Below are positions 1 to 8,904 of a stretch of 59,589 nt of DNA, one piece after another. Numbering within the stretch: the stretch's first letter is position 1; each line of letters opens with the position of its first letter. The notes under the pieces were generated by a model. That model saw only the letters and a list, made by a program, of their open reading frames with translations. It ran no database searches and was not told the origin of the DNA. The position numbers and the translations under genes are program-made. The stretch spans positions 50,466 to 110,054 of the forward strand of contig CAMYII010000050.1 of the NCBI GenBank assembly GCA_947258385.1, read 5' to 3'. Source of the DNA: Acidiferrobacterales bacterium (GTDB lineage Bacteria > Pseudomonadota > Gammaproteobacteria > Acidiferrobacterales > SZUA-150).

Positions 1-314
1 CAGCCCAGCTGGCTTTTGTCGAGGAAGCTGCGGGCGACGGCGATGTAACCGTCGAGCAGCCGCACCGGATCATCGCCGTACTTGCCGAGCAGATGCTCGC
101 TGTAGCCCTGGAAGCGTTCGCGGAAGCGCGCGATCACGGCCAGGCCGAGGTCCGCCTTGGCGGGAAAGTGGTAATGCACGGCGGCGTTTTTCATGCCCAG
201 TTTCTCCGCGATGTGGGCGTAACTGAAGCCGCTGAAGCCGTGCTCCTGCAGCAGCGCCTCCGCCTCATCGAGGATGCGCGTCTTGGTGTCCTTGTTTTCT
301 GCTGCCAGGCCCAT
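1..314 (-). CDS. TetR-family transcriptional regulator, 5' part only (runs off window)
   Basis: On the minus strand an open frame starts at an ATG at 314 and runs off the left edge. The first ~60 residues form a TetR N-terminal helix-turn-helix: KTRILDEAEALLQEHGFSGF, then SYAHIAEKLGMKNAAVHYHF and PAKADLGLAV. The YHF...K.DL pattern after the recognition helix is typical of the family. The ligand-binding C-terminal domain lies outside the window, so the inducer cannot be guessed. A near-perfect palindrome directly upstream (327-344) is a good candidate for an autoregulatory operator. TetR assignment is firm, specific function is unknown. Confidence 0.85.
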   Translation of the reverse strand, partial: MGLAAENKDTKTRILDEAEALLQEHGFSGFSYAHIAEKLGMKNAAVHYHFPAKADLGLAVIARFRERFQGYSEHLLGKYGDDPVRLLDGYIAVARSFLDKSQLG

Positions 315-326
315 ACCAAATAGCCT

Positions 327-344
327 ACTTACTAGTTAGTAAGT
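327..344. promoter_or_regulatory. Palindromic operator candidate for the TetR gene
   Basis: ACTTACTAGTTAGTAAGT is an 18-bp palindrome with 8-bp perfect arms (ACTTACTA/TAGTAAGT). It sits 13 bp upstream of the TetR start codon. The position suggests autorepression; this is inference from location and symmetry. Confidence 0.6.
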
Positions 345-355
345 TGTCAACCGCT

Positions 356-483
356 TCAATATGACCGTTTAACGCGAAGACGCCAAGACGCAGAGAAAAA
401 ATGTTCATGAACTCAAGCACCTTTGCGCCTCAGCGCCTTTGCGTTGAAAACTCATATAGGCATGAAATTCGATAATCAACATT
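356..483 (+). repeat. 128-bp inverted repeat, left copy
   Basis: This 128-bp segment recurs in inverted orientation at 2389-2516 with about three mismatches. It contains the motif CAGCGCCTTTGCGTTGAAAA, of a type common in extragenic repeats of many bacteria. The two copies bracket the DoxX/CDGSH/MarR genes and the Fur-box gene. Confidence 0.9.
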
Positions 484-527
484 AGCAACACTGCGGCCCG
501 GGGGCTTCCCCCGGGCCGTTCCCTTTT

Positions 528-956
528 TCAGGCCGAGGCGGCGGCGATGCGCCGCGGCCGGGGCAGTTTTAGCGCATAGGCCCCGTCGCCGAGCAGTCCC
601 TGCGCCGCGGCCGCCGCCGCCAGGAACACCGGGTACTCCCAGCCGCCGCCGGTACCGGTGAACAGCCAGCCGTTGGGCAGGTGCACCCAGGCTGCCCCCA
701 GCAGCACCGGCATTATCGCCACCACCACCCAGCGGGTGTAGACCCCGGCGATCAGCAGCGCGCCGCCGCCGATCTCCGCCGCCGTGACCAGGTAGGCCAG
801 CGGCCCGGGCAGGCCGACGGATTGAAAGAATTGCACCGTGCCCGGCAGGGTGAAGACGAGTACCTTCAACAGCCCATGGGCGATGAACATCACCCCCAGG
901 CTCACGCGCAGCAGCAGGGCGGCATAGTCGGCATTTCGTGTCTGGATCATGGTCAT
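528..956 (-). CDS. DoxX-family membrane protein
   Basis: The 142-residue product begins MTMIQTRNADYAALLLRVSL and has four hydrophobic segments, as DoxX proteins do. LLLRVSLGVMFIAHGLLKVL is the typical first membrane helix with its RxxLGxxFxxHGxxK signature, and GPLAYLVTAAEIGGGALLIAG the second. DoxX proteins are inner-membrane proteins linked to redox and sulfur metabolism, and their exact reaction is often unknown. I chose the ATG at 956 because GGAG lies just upstream; a longer frame to 1118 overlaps the CDGSH gene and lacks membrane-protein features there. It follows the CDGSH gene by 28 bp and is probably cotranscribed with it. Confidence 0.88.
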   Translation of the reverse strand: MTMIQTRNADYAALLLRVSLGVMFIAHGLLKVLVFTLPGTVQFFQSVGLPGPLAYLVTAAEIGGGALLIAGVYTRWVVVAIMPVLLGAAWVHLPNGWLFTGTGGGWEYPVFLAAAAAAQGLLGDGAYALKLPRPRRIAAASA

Positions 957-984
957 TTTCTCCTTTGCTTGGATGATGGTTGGA

Positions 985-1236
985 TCAGGAACGGTCGTGG
1001 CTGCCGTCGCAGTAGGGCGCCGCGCCTGTGCGCTTGCAGCCGCACAGCCACACGGTCCGGGTCTCCTCGACGTTGAGGCGCGCGGGACGATGGTCGGTGC
1101 CGTCATGGGAGCCGTCACAGAAGGGCTGGCTCCGGCTGCGCCCGCAGGTGCACCACCAGTACTCCTTGGTTGCCTCCAGGGTCACTTCGATGGGCCCGTC
1201 GGTCCGGGCGGTGTTGGTTGAAACGGTTGTGCTCAT
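985..1236 (-). CDS. CDGSH iron-sulfur domain protein (two CDGSH motifs)
   Basis: This 83-residue protein carries two CDGSH [2Fe-2S] motifs: CTCGRSRSQPFCDGSH at about residues 29-44 and CGCKRTGAAPYCDGSH at about 65-80. Each has the C-x-C...C-D-G-S-H ligands of the mitoNEET-like family, so two clusters bound by three Cys and one His each are expected. The ATG at 1236 has a strong AAAGGAGG site upstream. It lies between the MarR gene and doxX on the same strand. This makes a likely redox operon, with electron transfer or redox sensing as a reasonable but unproven role. Confidence 0.92.
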   Translation of the reverse strand: MSTTVSTNTARTDGPIEVTLEATKEYWWCTCGRSRSQPFCDGSHDGTDHRPARLNVEETRTVWLCGCKRTGAAPYCDGSHDRS

Positions 1237-1284
1237 TGCATTGCCTCCTTTAACGTATGTATAAAGACTGTCCTAAGTAGGACT

Positions 1285-1330
1285 AATTACCCAAATAAAA
1301 ACGACTATAATTACCCAAATAAAAACGACT
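1285..1330. repeat. Tandem 22-bp direct repeat between MarR and CDGSH genes
   Basis: AATTACCCAAATAAAAACGA followed by CT occurs twice, at 1285-1306 and 1309-1330, with a 24-bp period. The second copy overlaps the last codons of the MarR gene. The repeat lies upstream of the CDGSH start and could hold regulator or promoter sites; function is not established. Confidence 0.8.
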
Positions 1331-1793
1331 AGAAGATCCCGCGCAGCCGGCGCAGCACCTGTTCCGCCTCCTTGAGCTCGGCCTTGGTGAGGCGGTCGAA
1401 GCGCTTTTTCAGATACGTAACCTGCCGCGGGAACTCACGCTCGAACACGCGCTCACCCTTGGGCGTCAGCACCACCCGCGTGCAACGGCGGTCGTCCTCG
1501 GCCGCCACCCGCCGCACCAGGGTTTTGTGTTCCAGGCGGTCAATGACCCCGGTGAGCGTGCCCTTGGTGATCAGGGTCTTCTCGCCGATTTCCTTGAAGG
1601 TCATCCCGGCGGTGTTGCCCAACGTAAAAATCACGTCCGCTTGCGGTCCGGTCAGGCCCGCCTCGCGGTAGCCGGCGGCGTCATAGGCGGCGAAGGCCTG
1701 ATAGGCCCGCACCAGCTCGCGCAGCACGGGCATGAAGTCCTGCCTGGCGGCGTTCTCGGCGGTAATGGTCTTGTCCGGGGCCATGGTAATCAT
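1329..1793 (-). CDS. MarR-family transcriptional regulator
   Basis: A 154-residue winged-helix protein. The recognition region reads MTFKEIGEKTLITKGTLTGV, followed by IDRLEHKTLVRRVAAEDDRR, whose DDRR wing is characteristic of MarR proteins, and then VVLTPKGERVF. I place the start at the ATG at 1793 (MITMAPDKTI) or the nearby ATG at 1784. The longer frame to 1919 would run through the palindromic operator and lacks homology-like features. The downstream CDGSH and doxX genes are on the same strand, so it probably controls them together with itself. The ligand is unknown. Confidence 0.9.
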   Translation of the reverse strand: MITMAPDKTITAENAARQDFMPVLRELVRAYQAFAAYDAAGYREAGLTGPQADVIFTLGNTAGMTFKEIGEKTLITKGTLTGVIDRLEHKTLVRRVAAEDDRRCTRVVLTPKGERVFEREFPRQVTYLKKRFDRLTKAELKEAEQVLRRLRGIF

Positions 1794-1814
1794 CCAATCG
1801 ACATCAGTACGGAT

Positions 1815-1842
1815 GACATTAGTACTAATTAGTACTAATGTC
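1815..1842. promoter_or_regulatory. Perfect 28-bp palindrome, MarR operator candidate
   Basis: The arms are GACATTAGTACTAA and its exact reverse complement, meeting with no spacer. The site contains two overlapping TTAGTACTAA units and lies 22 bp upstream of the MarR start. Symmetry and position make it a very likely autoregulatory operator. Confidence 0.75.
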
Positions 1843-1925
1843 AAGCCCCCCAAAGCGTGAACTGCATCCTCGACCCGGGCGGTCCGGCAGCCCCGCTTGG
1901 TCGATGATAAACTTGACATTCAAAT

Positions 1926-1944
1926 GAGAATAGTTATCATTATC
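1926..1944 (+). promoter_or_regulatory. Fur box
   Basis: GAGAATAGTTATCATTATC matches the 19-bp consensus GATAATGATAATCATTATC at 15 of 19 positions. It lies about 45 bp upstream of the small Cys-rich gene at 1990, where Fur-Fe(II) would block its promoter. Confidence 0.7.
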
Positions 1945-1989
1945 ATATAGAGATCAAATCTTGAGTACACTCCGGAAAGGGAGGACGCC

Positions 1990-2319
1990 GTGACCTATCT
2001 CATCGACGCGCGCCTGGAGCAGACCGATCCCGAGCTGCGTCTCATCGAGACCCCGACCGGGCGCTGCTGCGGCGCGTGGCGCGGTGAGGCGCTGTGCAAG
2101 CTGATGGAAGCCGGTGGGTTGTGCCCGCATGATTTCTGCTGCGCCGACCCGGCCTGCGTCAAGGAGCTGGTGCGCATGCTGTTTCTGCTCTCGGCGGCCG
2201 AGTCCACCGGTGGCCGCGCCGCGGCCGGGCGCAAGCCCGTCACCTCCTGCCGCGGCGGTGGCCGCCGTCCCCACCGGCGCTCGTGGGTCGTCGCACCCGC
2301 CTGGCGCACAGACCGCTAG
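1990..2319 (+). CDS. Small cysteine-rich protein under a Fur box, function unknown
   Basis: This 109-residue protein begins at a GTG at 1990 with a clear GGGAGG ribosome-binding site about 6 bp upstream. The first 70 residues look like a folded domain (VTYLIDARLEQTDPELRLIE; CCGAWRGEALCKLMEAGGLC; FCCADPACVKELVRMLFLLS). Seven cysteines there could bind metal. The tail from about residue 72 is Arg/Pro/Gly-rich and may be non-native sequence or disordered. The Fur box upstream suggests expression under iron limitation. I do not recognise a named family. Confidence 0.7.
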   Translation: MTYLIDARLEQTDPELRLIETPTGRCCGAWRGEALCKLMEAGGLCPHDFCCADPACVKELVRMLFLLSAAESTGGRAAAGRKPVTSCRGGGRRPHRRSWVVAPAWRTDR

Positions 2320-2388
2320 TGTGCTGTCCCATCAATCAGTTGTTTAATTCAGACCTGTCAGTCCGGTCAAGCCTGCGCATTCGCGTTC

Positions 2389-2516
2389 AATGTTGATTAT
2401 CGAATTTCATGCCTATATGAGTTTTCAACGCAAAGGCGCTGAGGCGCAAAGGTGCTTGAGTTCATGGACATTTTTTCTCTGCGTCTTGGCATCTTCGCGT
2501 TAAATGGTCATATTGA
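2389..2516 (-). repeat. 128-bp inverted repeat, right copy
   Basis: This is the inverted copy of 356-483. It starts AATGTTGATTATCGAATTTC and ends GGTCATATTGA. The surrounding gene-free stretch 2320-2775 also contains a fragment of the ATTCCGGCCAAG...GGGAATGAC repeat family at 2518-2556. Confidence 0.9.
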
Positions 2517-2775
2517 TTCCGGCATTCCGGCCAAGGGCCCGCGAGCGGGAATGACGACATTTGGAACCTCCGACGCATTTTTATGTAAAGGTATCGACGG
2601 GACGGCACACTAGCTCGCGTTTTCTCCACTGTCGGTTCTGTTCACCGCCCGAACGGGTACATGAAAAACCTCAACGCTGAGGAAGGACCGGTCTTTCGAC
2701 GCGCCCGGCACGGCGGTATTGACTGCGCTCGACCGCTCGGGGAGACTGGGGCGCTTTCACGCGGGGTCTGACAGG

Positions 2776-3537
<762 letters not shown>

Positions 3538-4043
3538 CCGGGCCTGGCCTCTCTACTCACCAACCATCAAAGCCCCGGCAGCACAGTGCCTGCCCACACC
3601 AGCAGCCCAAAGACAGCAGGCAGGGCGGCCGATTAATTCCTTAGCCCAACTGTTGTGATACTCCCCAACTCATTGGGCGCTCGCCCACTGCTGCCCCACT
3701 TAAATTTGCATGTTTTCCCCTAGGGTCGCTTAGTCCATCGAAGCTGAGACGCCTGAGGGTCGATGCCGACATGAAATCGGATATATGTAGCTTGGGTCAA
3801 GGAGCGAGCGCGACGGACCCAACAGACCCGGCCAATTTTGGCAATGTTGGGTTATCGCCTGGACTAGGACTTCCAGTCCGTCGCGCTGCGCTAACCCGAC
3901 CTACGAGGGAAAAGTAAATGGGGCAGAGTTGGACCCACCCCGTTTTGCAGCAGTGGCGCTGGCATACTTGACCGGCGCCCATGGTCTGACACCTGACGCC
4001 TCCCGTCCCGCATTTTATTTTTCTGCCGCACGATGCCGGTACC
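3538..4043. repeat. Gene-free spacer with a long imperfect hairpin repeat (3787-3904)
   Basis: No credible gene is seen. Between 3787 and 3904 the sequence starts GTAGCTTGGGTCAAGGAGCG and ends GCGCTGCGCTAACCCGACCTAC-like. It therefore resembles the widespread GTAGG(T)TGGGTT...AACCCGACCTAC hairpin repeats found between genes in many proteobacteria. The rest holds remnants preceding the truncated cytochrome. Confidence 0.5.
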
Positions 4044-4748
4044 ATGACCAAGCCCGGCGGCGCGAATCCGGACTGTTTGTGCCAAAAGTTCGACGCCTAT
4101 ATGGCCGGCGAGGCCAAGCTGACGTTGAAAGAGAAAATGGGGTTTGAGCTGTTCAACAGCAAGGCCATGTGCGCCCATTGCCACCCGAGCACCCCGGGGC
4201 CGTTTGCCGACAAGGCGCTGTTCACCGACTACACCTTCGACAACCTCGGCGTGCCGCGCAATCCGGAGAACCCGTTCTATGACATGGACACGGTCTATCT
4301 CGACGACGGCTCGCCCATCAATCCCGAAGGCCGCGCCTGGGTGGACCCGGGTCTCGGCGGCTTTCTCGCCACCCGGCCCGAGTGGGCGGACATGGTCGCG
4401 GAGAATAGGGGCAAACACAAGGTGCCGACGCTGCGCAACGTCGACAAGCGTTACGGCGGTGACAAGGGCGAGCGCTTCCCCAAGGCCTACAGCCATAACG
4501 GCTACTTCAAGAGCCTGAAGGGCATCGTCCACTTCTACAACACGCGAGATGTCAAGAAGCCGGCCTGCCCGGATCCGTTCACCACGGAAAAAGACGCCAT
4601 GAAGCAGGACTGCTGGCCGGCCCCGGAGATCCCGGAGAACGTGAACACGGACGAGCTCGGCGATCTCGGCCTGACCGCGGCCGAGGAGGACGCTATCGTC
4701 GCCTTCATGAAGACCCTGAGCGACGGTTACGTGCCTTCCGAAGACTGA
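4044..4748 (+). pseudogene. C-terminal half of a di-haem cytochrome c peroxidase/MauG-like protein
   Basis: The 234-residue frame matches the C-terminal haem domain of bacterial di-haem peroxidases. Recognisable parts are FDAYMAGEAKLTLKEKMGFE, the haem site CAHCH at about residues 51-55, KVPTLRNVDKRYGGDKGERF, and SHNGYFKSLKGIVHFYNTRD. Family members are about twice as long, with a signal peptide and a second N-terminal CxxCH domain; both are missing. A few more related codons can be read upstream before stops appear. It is best read as a truncated remnant; expression as a half-protein without export would be non-functional. Confidence 0.8.
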
Positions 4749-4863
4749 AGGCGCCGAATGGCGCCGGCTCATATATCAAAGTACCCTTGAGGTGTTCCGG
4801 ACGAGGACGAGGACTGAGGTCTGATGTGCGTCAAAAAATATATGAGTTGAATCAATCCGTGAG

Positions 4864-4906
4864 GCAGGGTGGGCGCGCCGCGGCTCGCGCCCGCCCTGCT
4901 TTTTTT
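4864..4906 (+). terminator. Rho-independent terminator
   Basis: GCAGGGTGGGCGCG pairs with CGCGCCCGCCCTGC around an 8-nt loop and is followed by seven T residues. It would end transcripts from the cytochrome remnant. A smaller hairpin (GGCGCC...GGCGCC) lies just after that gene. The rest of 4749-5183 shows no gene. Confidence 0.8.
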
Positions 4907-5183
4907 GCCCGCCGCCGCGGTCCTTCGGTTGTAATAACCTTTCTCCCTCCTTCGATTCACCGCGCATGACCTCTTCGTACTCCGCCGACTCTACGCCCGC
5001 CGGGCTCGATGCATCCCCTCAAGCAATGTAAAGAATTGTCACGTCCTGCTCTGTGTTGCACGTTCCCTGGCAAAATCGTTGCTATCTTTTTAGGCACGCG
5101 GCCGGGGTCTTTGCCCAACTCGATCGGGCAAATGTCGCCCGCGCCGCGTTAATCGCACCAATATGGGTGGAGAGTGGGGGCCT

Positions 5184-6455
5184 ATGAAAGTCAAGATCGC
5201 GTTGGACGACCTGCAGATGGGCATGTATGTCTCGGAGCTCGACCGCCCGTGGATCGAGACGCCTTTCTTGTTCCAGGGCTTTGAGCTCACCGCGCAAGAG
5301 GAGCTGGAACAGCTCAAGAGACACTGTACCTATGTCTATATCGATACCGAGCTGGGGATCGATCTGCCGCCGAAGCTGCGCGCGGCGGCGGCGGTGCGCA
5401 CGCGCATTCTCCAAGAGAAAGACGAGCGCCTGCTGAAGGAATTCAACAAGCTGGTCGAAAATGGCGCGCCCGAGGCGGCCGACGGGAAAAAGGCCTATCC
5501 GGATAAGACCGGCCTGGAGCAGGAGTTGCCCCCGGCCCGCGAGATCGATCGTGACGCGCGTGAAATGATGCACGACGTCCTGGACGATGCGAAACAGAAC
5601 CAATTGCTCGATCTCGAACGCACGCAGCGTGTGGTGAACAACATGGTCGACAGCATCCTGCGCAACCCCGATGCCCTGGTCTGCCTGAGCCAGCTCAAGG
5701 AGGCCAGCCTGTATACCGCCCTGCACAGTGTGCGCTCCGCGATCCTGGCCATTGCCTTCGGCCGTCACCTGGTGCTCAGTCGCGACGAGCTGGTCCATCT
5801 GGGGCTGGGCGCCATCATGCACGATATCGGCATGATCCGCATGCCGGCCGAATTATTGGACAAACCCGGGGCGTTCACCGAGATCGAGTTCAATGTCATG
5901 AAAACGCACGTCCCCCGCGGGGTCAGTCTGGTCGAGCTCGCCGGCTTTCCGGAGGCGTCCAAGCCCTACGTGGCGCAGCACCACGAGCGTCATGACGGCA
6001 GCGGCTATCCGTACCGGTTAAAAGAAAAGCAGCTCAGCCTCTTCGGCGCCATCGGCGGCATCATCGATGTCTACGATGCCCTGACCAGCGACGCCGCCCA
6101 CCGCCGCGGAATGTCGGCCGAAGACGTGCTGCGGCGCATGTACGAGTGGCGCGAGAAGGACTTCCACGCGCGCCTGGTCGAGGAATTCATCCGGGCCATG
6201 GGCATCTTCCCGATCGGCAGCCTGGTCGAGCTCAATACCGGCAGTGTCGGGGTGGTCGTCAGCATCAACCGCGCGCGCCGCTTGAAACCCAAGGTGGCGC
6301 TGGTGCTGACCGCCTCGAAGAAGCCCTATACCTACAAGACCATCACCGATATGGCGGTCGATCAGGACAGCCGCATCGGCGAGCTCAAGATAAACAAAGT
6401 GCTGCCGGCGGGGACCCACGACATCAACCCGATGGAGCACATCGTGATGCTGTAA
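5184..6455 (+). CDS. HD-GYP domain protein (c-di-GMP phosphodiesterase type) with DUF3391
   Basis: A 423-residue cytoplasmic protein. The N-terminus MKVKIALDDLQMGMYVSELD is a typical DUF3391 start. The HD-GYP domain follows: the HD dyad is in GAIMHDIGMIRMP (about residue 213), HHERHDGSGYP at about 265-275, and IIDVYDALTSD after it. The ligand-binding residues for the metal centre are all visible, so hydrolysis of cyclic di-GMP is expected. I chose the ATG at 5184 because it gives the canonical domain start; an in-frame ATG lies at 5163. It has no partner GGDEF gene nearby and seems monocistronic. Confidence 0.93.
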   Translation: MKVKIALDDLQMGMYVSELDRPWIETPFLFQGFELTAQEELEQLKRHCTYVYIDTELGIDLPPKLRAAAAVRTRILQEKDERLLKEFNKLVENGAPEAADGKKAYPDKTGLEQELPPAREIDRDAREMMHDVLDDAKQNQLLDLERTQRVVNNMVDSILRNPDALVCLSQLKEASLYTALHSVRSAILAIAFGRHLVLSRDELVHLGLGAIMHDIGMIRMPAELLDKPGAFTEIEFNVMKTHVPRGVSLVELAGFPEASKPYVAQHHERHDGSGYPYRLKEKQLSLFGAIGGIIDVYDALTSDAAHRRGMSAEDVLRRMYEWREKDFHARLVEEFIRAMGIFPIGSLVELNTGSVGVVVSINRARRLKPKVALVLTASKKPYTYKTITDMAVDQDSRIGELKINKVLPAGTHDINPMEHIVML

Positions 6456-6474
6456 ACGAAGGCGGCGCGCCACG

Positions 6475-6659
6475 GTCAAGGCAGAGAGCGCCCGGTTGGC
6501 CCCCTCGCTGCCGGCGGCCGAGGCCTGCACCGCGATGTTCAACGCCAGCGGCACCAGCAGCACGGCGGCGGCGTCCGCGCGCACGATTTCGGAGACAAAG
6601 AGATAGATCGTCAGTGCCAGGATACCCGGTACTCGGATCATTTCGATTGTGAGTTCCAT
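6475..6659 (-). pseudogene. Possible remnant of an SLC13-type permease N-terminus
   Basis: On the minus strand from an ATG at 6659 the frame reads MELTIEMIRVPGILALTIYL followed by FVSEIVRADAAAVLLVPLAL. This resembles the first helices of SLC13/DASS sodium-anion symporters (a helix ending in ExxRxDxxAxL). After about 55 codons the similarity stops and the frame runs antisense through the HD-GYP gene. It is probably a degraded fragment. The rest of 6456-7013 holds no gene apart from the promoter region of the next one. Confidence 0.35.
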
Positions 6660-6944
6660 GAAAAACGCGACCCCCAGGCGGAGCACCTCAATGGCCGGAC
6701 CGGTCGGGGCCGGTGAGACAGTGCCGAACACCGTTGTTATAGGCGGCGCATTCCACCGGTCGCGTGGCGCGAACGCCACCCGAGGGCGAAAAGGCCCAAC
6801 GGCCGGGCCCCGCCGCGCCGTTGGCGGACGATGGGGGGCAGCTGACCGCACGGGGCGGCGCGGTGCCCGTCTATGTTGTATTTTTACAACAACCTTTTCT
6901 TCTTAGATCTATCTGCTATGTTAGCGATCTGCTATGGTAAAAAC

Positions 6945-6988
6945 ACCACATTAACTGTTGTATTGAAGAACTCGATAACTAATGTGGT
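6945..6988. promoter_or_regulatory. Inverted repeat in the leader of the first beta-barrel gene
   Basis: ACCACATTA (6945-6953) and TAATGTGGT (6980-6988) are exact inverted repeats 26 bp apart. They lie 26 bp before the start codon at 7014 and could be an operator or mRNA hairpin. Two ATCTGCTATG direct repeats (6911-6920, 6928-6937) precede them; a similar ATCTGCTATTG lies upstream of the second paralogue at about 7880. Confidence 0.5.
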
Positions 6989-7013
6989 AAAAACTCAACA
7001 AGGGAGAAAAACC

Positions 7014-7586
7014 ATGAAGCATTTAAAAACTCTTAATTAGCTTGTCCTGGGTGTGATCTTGGCAGGCGCCGGCGTGGCCGCGCAGGCCGCCGAGGTCGGG
7101 CAGCGCTATGTCTCCGCGTTTATCGGCCAGAGCGAGGCCGATATCGCGGACTTCAACGACGATGACACCTCCTATCGCATCGGCGGCGGCTTCCGTGTGA
7201 ACGAGAACTTCGCCGTCGAGGGCTACTATGTCGACTACGGTGCGGCGGAAGAAACGTATCCTAGTCCCCCCTTTGGTGAGGGGACGGTAACGGTCGAGGC
7301 GACCGCCTTTCTCTTCCAGGCCGTGGGCCTGTTTCCCGTGAGCCCCGCCGTCGACCTTTACGGCAAGGCCGGTCTCGCCATCTGGGATGGCGAGCTCTGT
7401 GACGACGACCCCGACCCCTTCTTCGGTAAGCAGTGCTTTGACGACGACGGCACCGACCTCGTGTTCGGTTTTGGCGGCAACTTCGATATCAGCAAACAGG
7501 TCACTCTGCGCGCCGAGTATGAGATGACTGAGTTTGACGATTTGGACGTCACGACCATTATGCTCGGTCTGAACGTCGCTTTCTGA
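7014..7586 (+). pseudogene. Outer-membrane beta-barrel protein, paralogue 1, interrupted by amber codon in the signal peptide
   Basis: The frame starts ATG at 7014 after GGGAGAAAAACC and reads MKHLKTLN, then a TAG stop at 7038-7040, then LVLGVILAGAGVAAQAAEVG. The second paralogue at 7970 reads MKHLKYLGHAVLGLVFAGAC in the same place, so the stop falls inside the signal peptide. The rest is an intact small beta-barrel (FIGQSEADI...YRIGGGFRVNENFAVEGYYV...GLNVAF) ending in the aromatic residue used for Bam-dependent insertion. A restart at the GTG at 7053 would give a damaged signal peptide. Readthrough or amber suppression cannot be excluded. The conserved terminator and full-length barrel imply recent inactivation. 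Confidence 0.8.
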
Positions 7587-7612
7587 CCGGCGCGACCCGC
7601 CGAGTGTGAAGA

Positions 7613-7638
7613 AACCCCGGCCTTGGCCGGGGTTTTTT
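7613..7638 (+). terminator. Rho-independent terminator
   Basis: AACCCCGGCC and GGCCGGGGTT form a tight stem with a TT loop, followed by TTTT. It ends the first barrel gene. The rest of 7587-7969 contains no gene; it carries the promoter of the second paralogue. Confidence 0.9.
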
Positions 7639-7969
7639 GGGTTTGGCGGGCGTCAGGCCGGCCGACACCGACGTCCCGATGCATGATCCGCCCGGGGCGC
7701 GGGCGCAACACCGGCAGCGCCCAATACCAAACACCGCCCCCTGCCCAACGATGCCGTGCGCCCCTACGGCAAGACCTACGGTGTACCCTTGGCCAGTCGA
7801 TCCTGACGTCCCAGCCCGGTGAAACAATGTCGCTGTCGGCATGTGATATTTTTTTACGCCATCTATGAGTTCGTATATACATCTGCTATTGTTCCCCGAG
7901 ACCATATGAGCAGGTGTAATACCGAACCGGATAACCGATATGAAAAGAGTCCAACTGGGGAGAGACACC

Positions 7970-8521
7970 ATGAAGCACTTGAAATATCTTGGCCATGCCG
8001 TTCTGGGTCTGGTCTTCGCGGGCGCCTGCACGGTCGCGCAGGCCGCCAATGTCGGGCAGGGTTATGTCTCCGCGTTTATCGGTCAGAGCGATGCCGACGT
8101 CGACCTAGGTAGCGTGGACATGGACGGCGATGACACCTCCTTTCGCATCGGCGGCGGGGTTCGGGTGAACGAGAATTTCGCCGTCGAGGGCTACTATATC
8201 GACTACGGCGAGGCGGACGATACTGTTTTTGGTATTGATGTATCCGCCGAGGCCACCGCCTTTCAGTTCCAGGCCGTGGGAATTCTTCCCGCCAGCCCCG
8301 CCGTCGATCTCTACGGCAAGGTCGGTCTTGCCATCTGGGATAGCGAGGTCTCCGCGGTGGGCTTTCCTGATGCGGATGACGATGGCACCGACCTTGTGTT
8401 CGGCTTTGGCGCCAGCTTCAAGCTGAGCAAGGATGTTGACCTGCGTGCCGAGTATGAATTCGCTGAGTTCGATGACTCCGACATCACCACCATTATGATC
8501 GGTCTGAACATCGGTTTCTGA
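7970..8521 (+). CDS. Outer-membrane beta-barrel protein, paralogue 2
   Basis: This 183-residue protein starts at the ATG at 7970 behind GGGGAGAG. It has a clean signal peptide (MKHLKYLGHAVLGLVFAGAC...AQA, cleaved near AQA-A), then an OmpA/OmpW-sized barrel with alternating strands: YVSAFIGQSDADV, SFRIGGGVRVNENFAVEGYY, VDLYGKVGLAIWD, VDLRAEYEFAEFD and IMIGLNIGF with terminal Phe. It is a tandem duplicate of 7014-7586, sharing leader, barrel and terminator design. Function is unknown; small barrels of this type are porin-like or structural. Confidence 0.88.
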   Translation: MKHLKYLGHAVLGLVFAGACTVAQAANVGQGYVSAFIGQSDADVDLGSVDMDGDDTSFRIGGGVRVNENFAVEGYYIDYGEADDTVFGIDVSAEATAFQFQAVGILPASPAVDLYGKVGLAIWDSEVSAVGFPDADDDGTDLVFGFGASFKLSKDVDLRAEYEFAEFDDSDITTIMIGLNIGF

Positions 8522-8546
8522 CCGGCGCGAGCCTGCGAACGCCAAA

Positions 8547-8573
8547 GAACCCCGGCCCCGGCCGGGGTTTTTT
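8547..8573 (+). terminator. Rho-independent terminator
   Basis: AACCCCGGCCCCGGCCGGGGTT folds into a GC stem followed by TTTTTT, like the terminator of the upstream paralogue. Confidence 0.9.
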
Positions 8574-8904
8574 CGTTGGCTCTTGGCCTGCACGCCTTGC
8601 CGCCGGTGGCCGGCCGGGTCGCCGTATTGGACAGGGCGGGCGCGCCTCCAGCGCGCCCGCCCGCCCTTTGTTGCCAACTGCCCCACACAAATCCGCCAAA
8701 AAAGCATCGCGACTACCGTCCCCGAAGGACCCGGCGACCCGCGTGGCGCGCGATGGCTCCGATCGCCAGCGCCTGGTGGCAGGTGTGAGAACACTCGCCT
8801 CCCTCTCCACAGCTTCTCAGTATGGAACGGCCGCGGCGGCAATGTCTGTGAACTATTTCACAAACCTGAAGGCGAAAGCAGGGGCAGGGGCGGGATTCCT
8901 CCAT

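Noticed and set aside
6018-6851. Minus-strand frame of 277 codons as a full gene
   Set aside because: Only the middle ~55 codons resemble a permease start; the rest is antisense to the HD-GYP gene, so I kept only a remnant.
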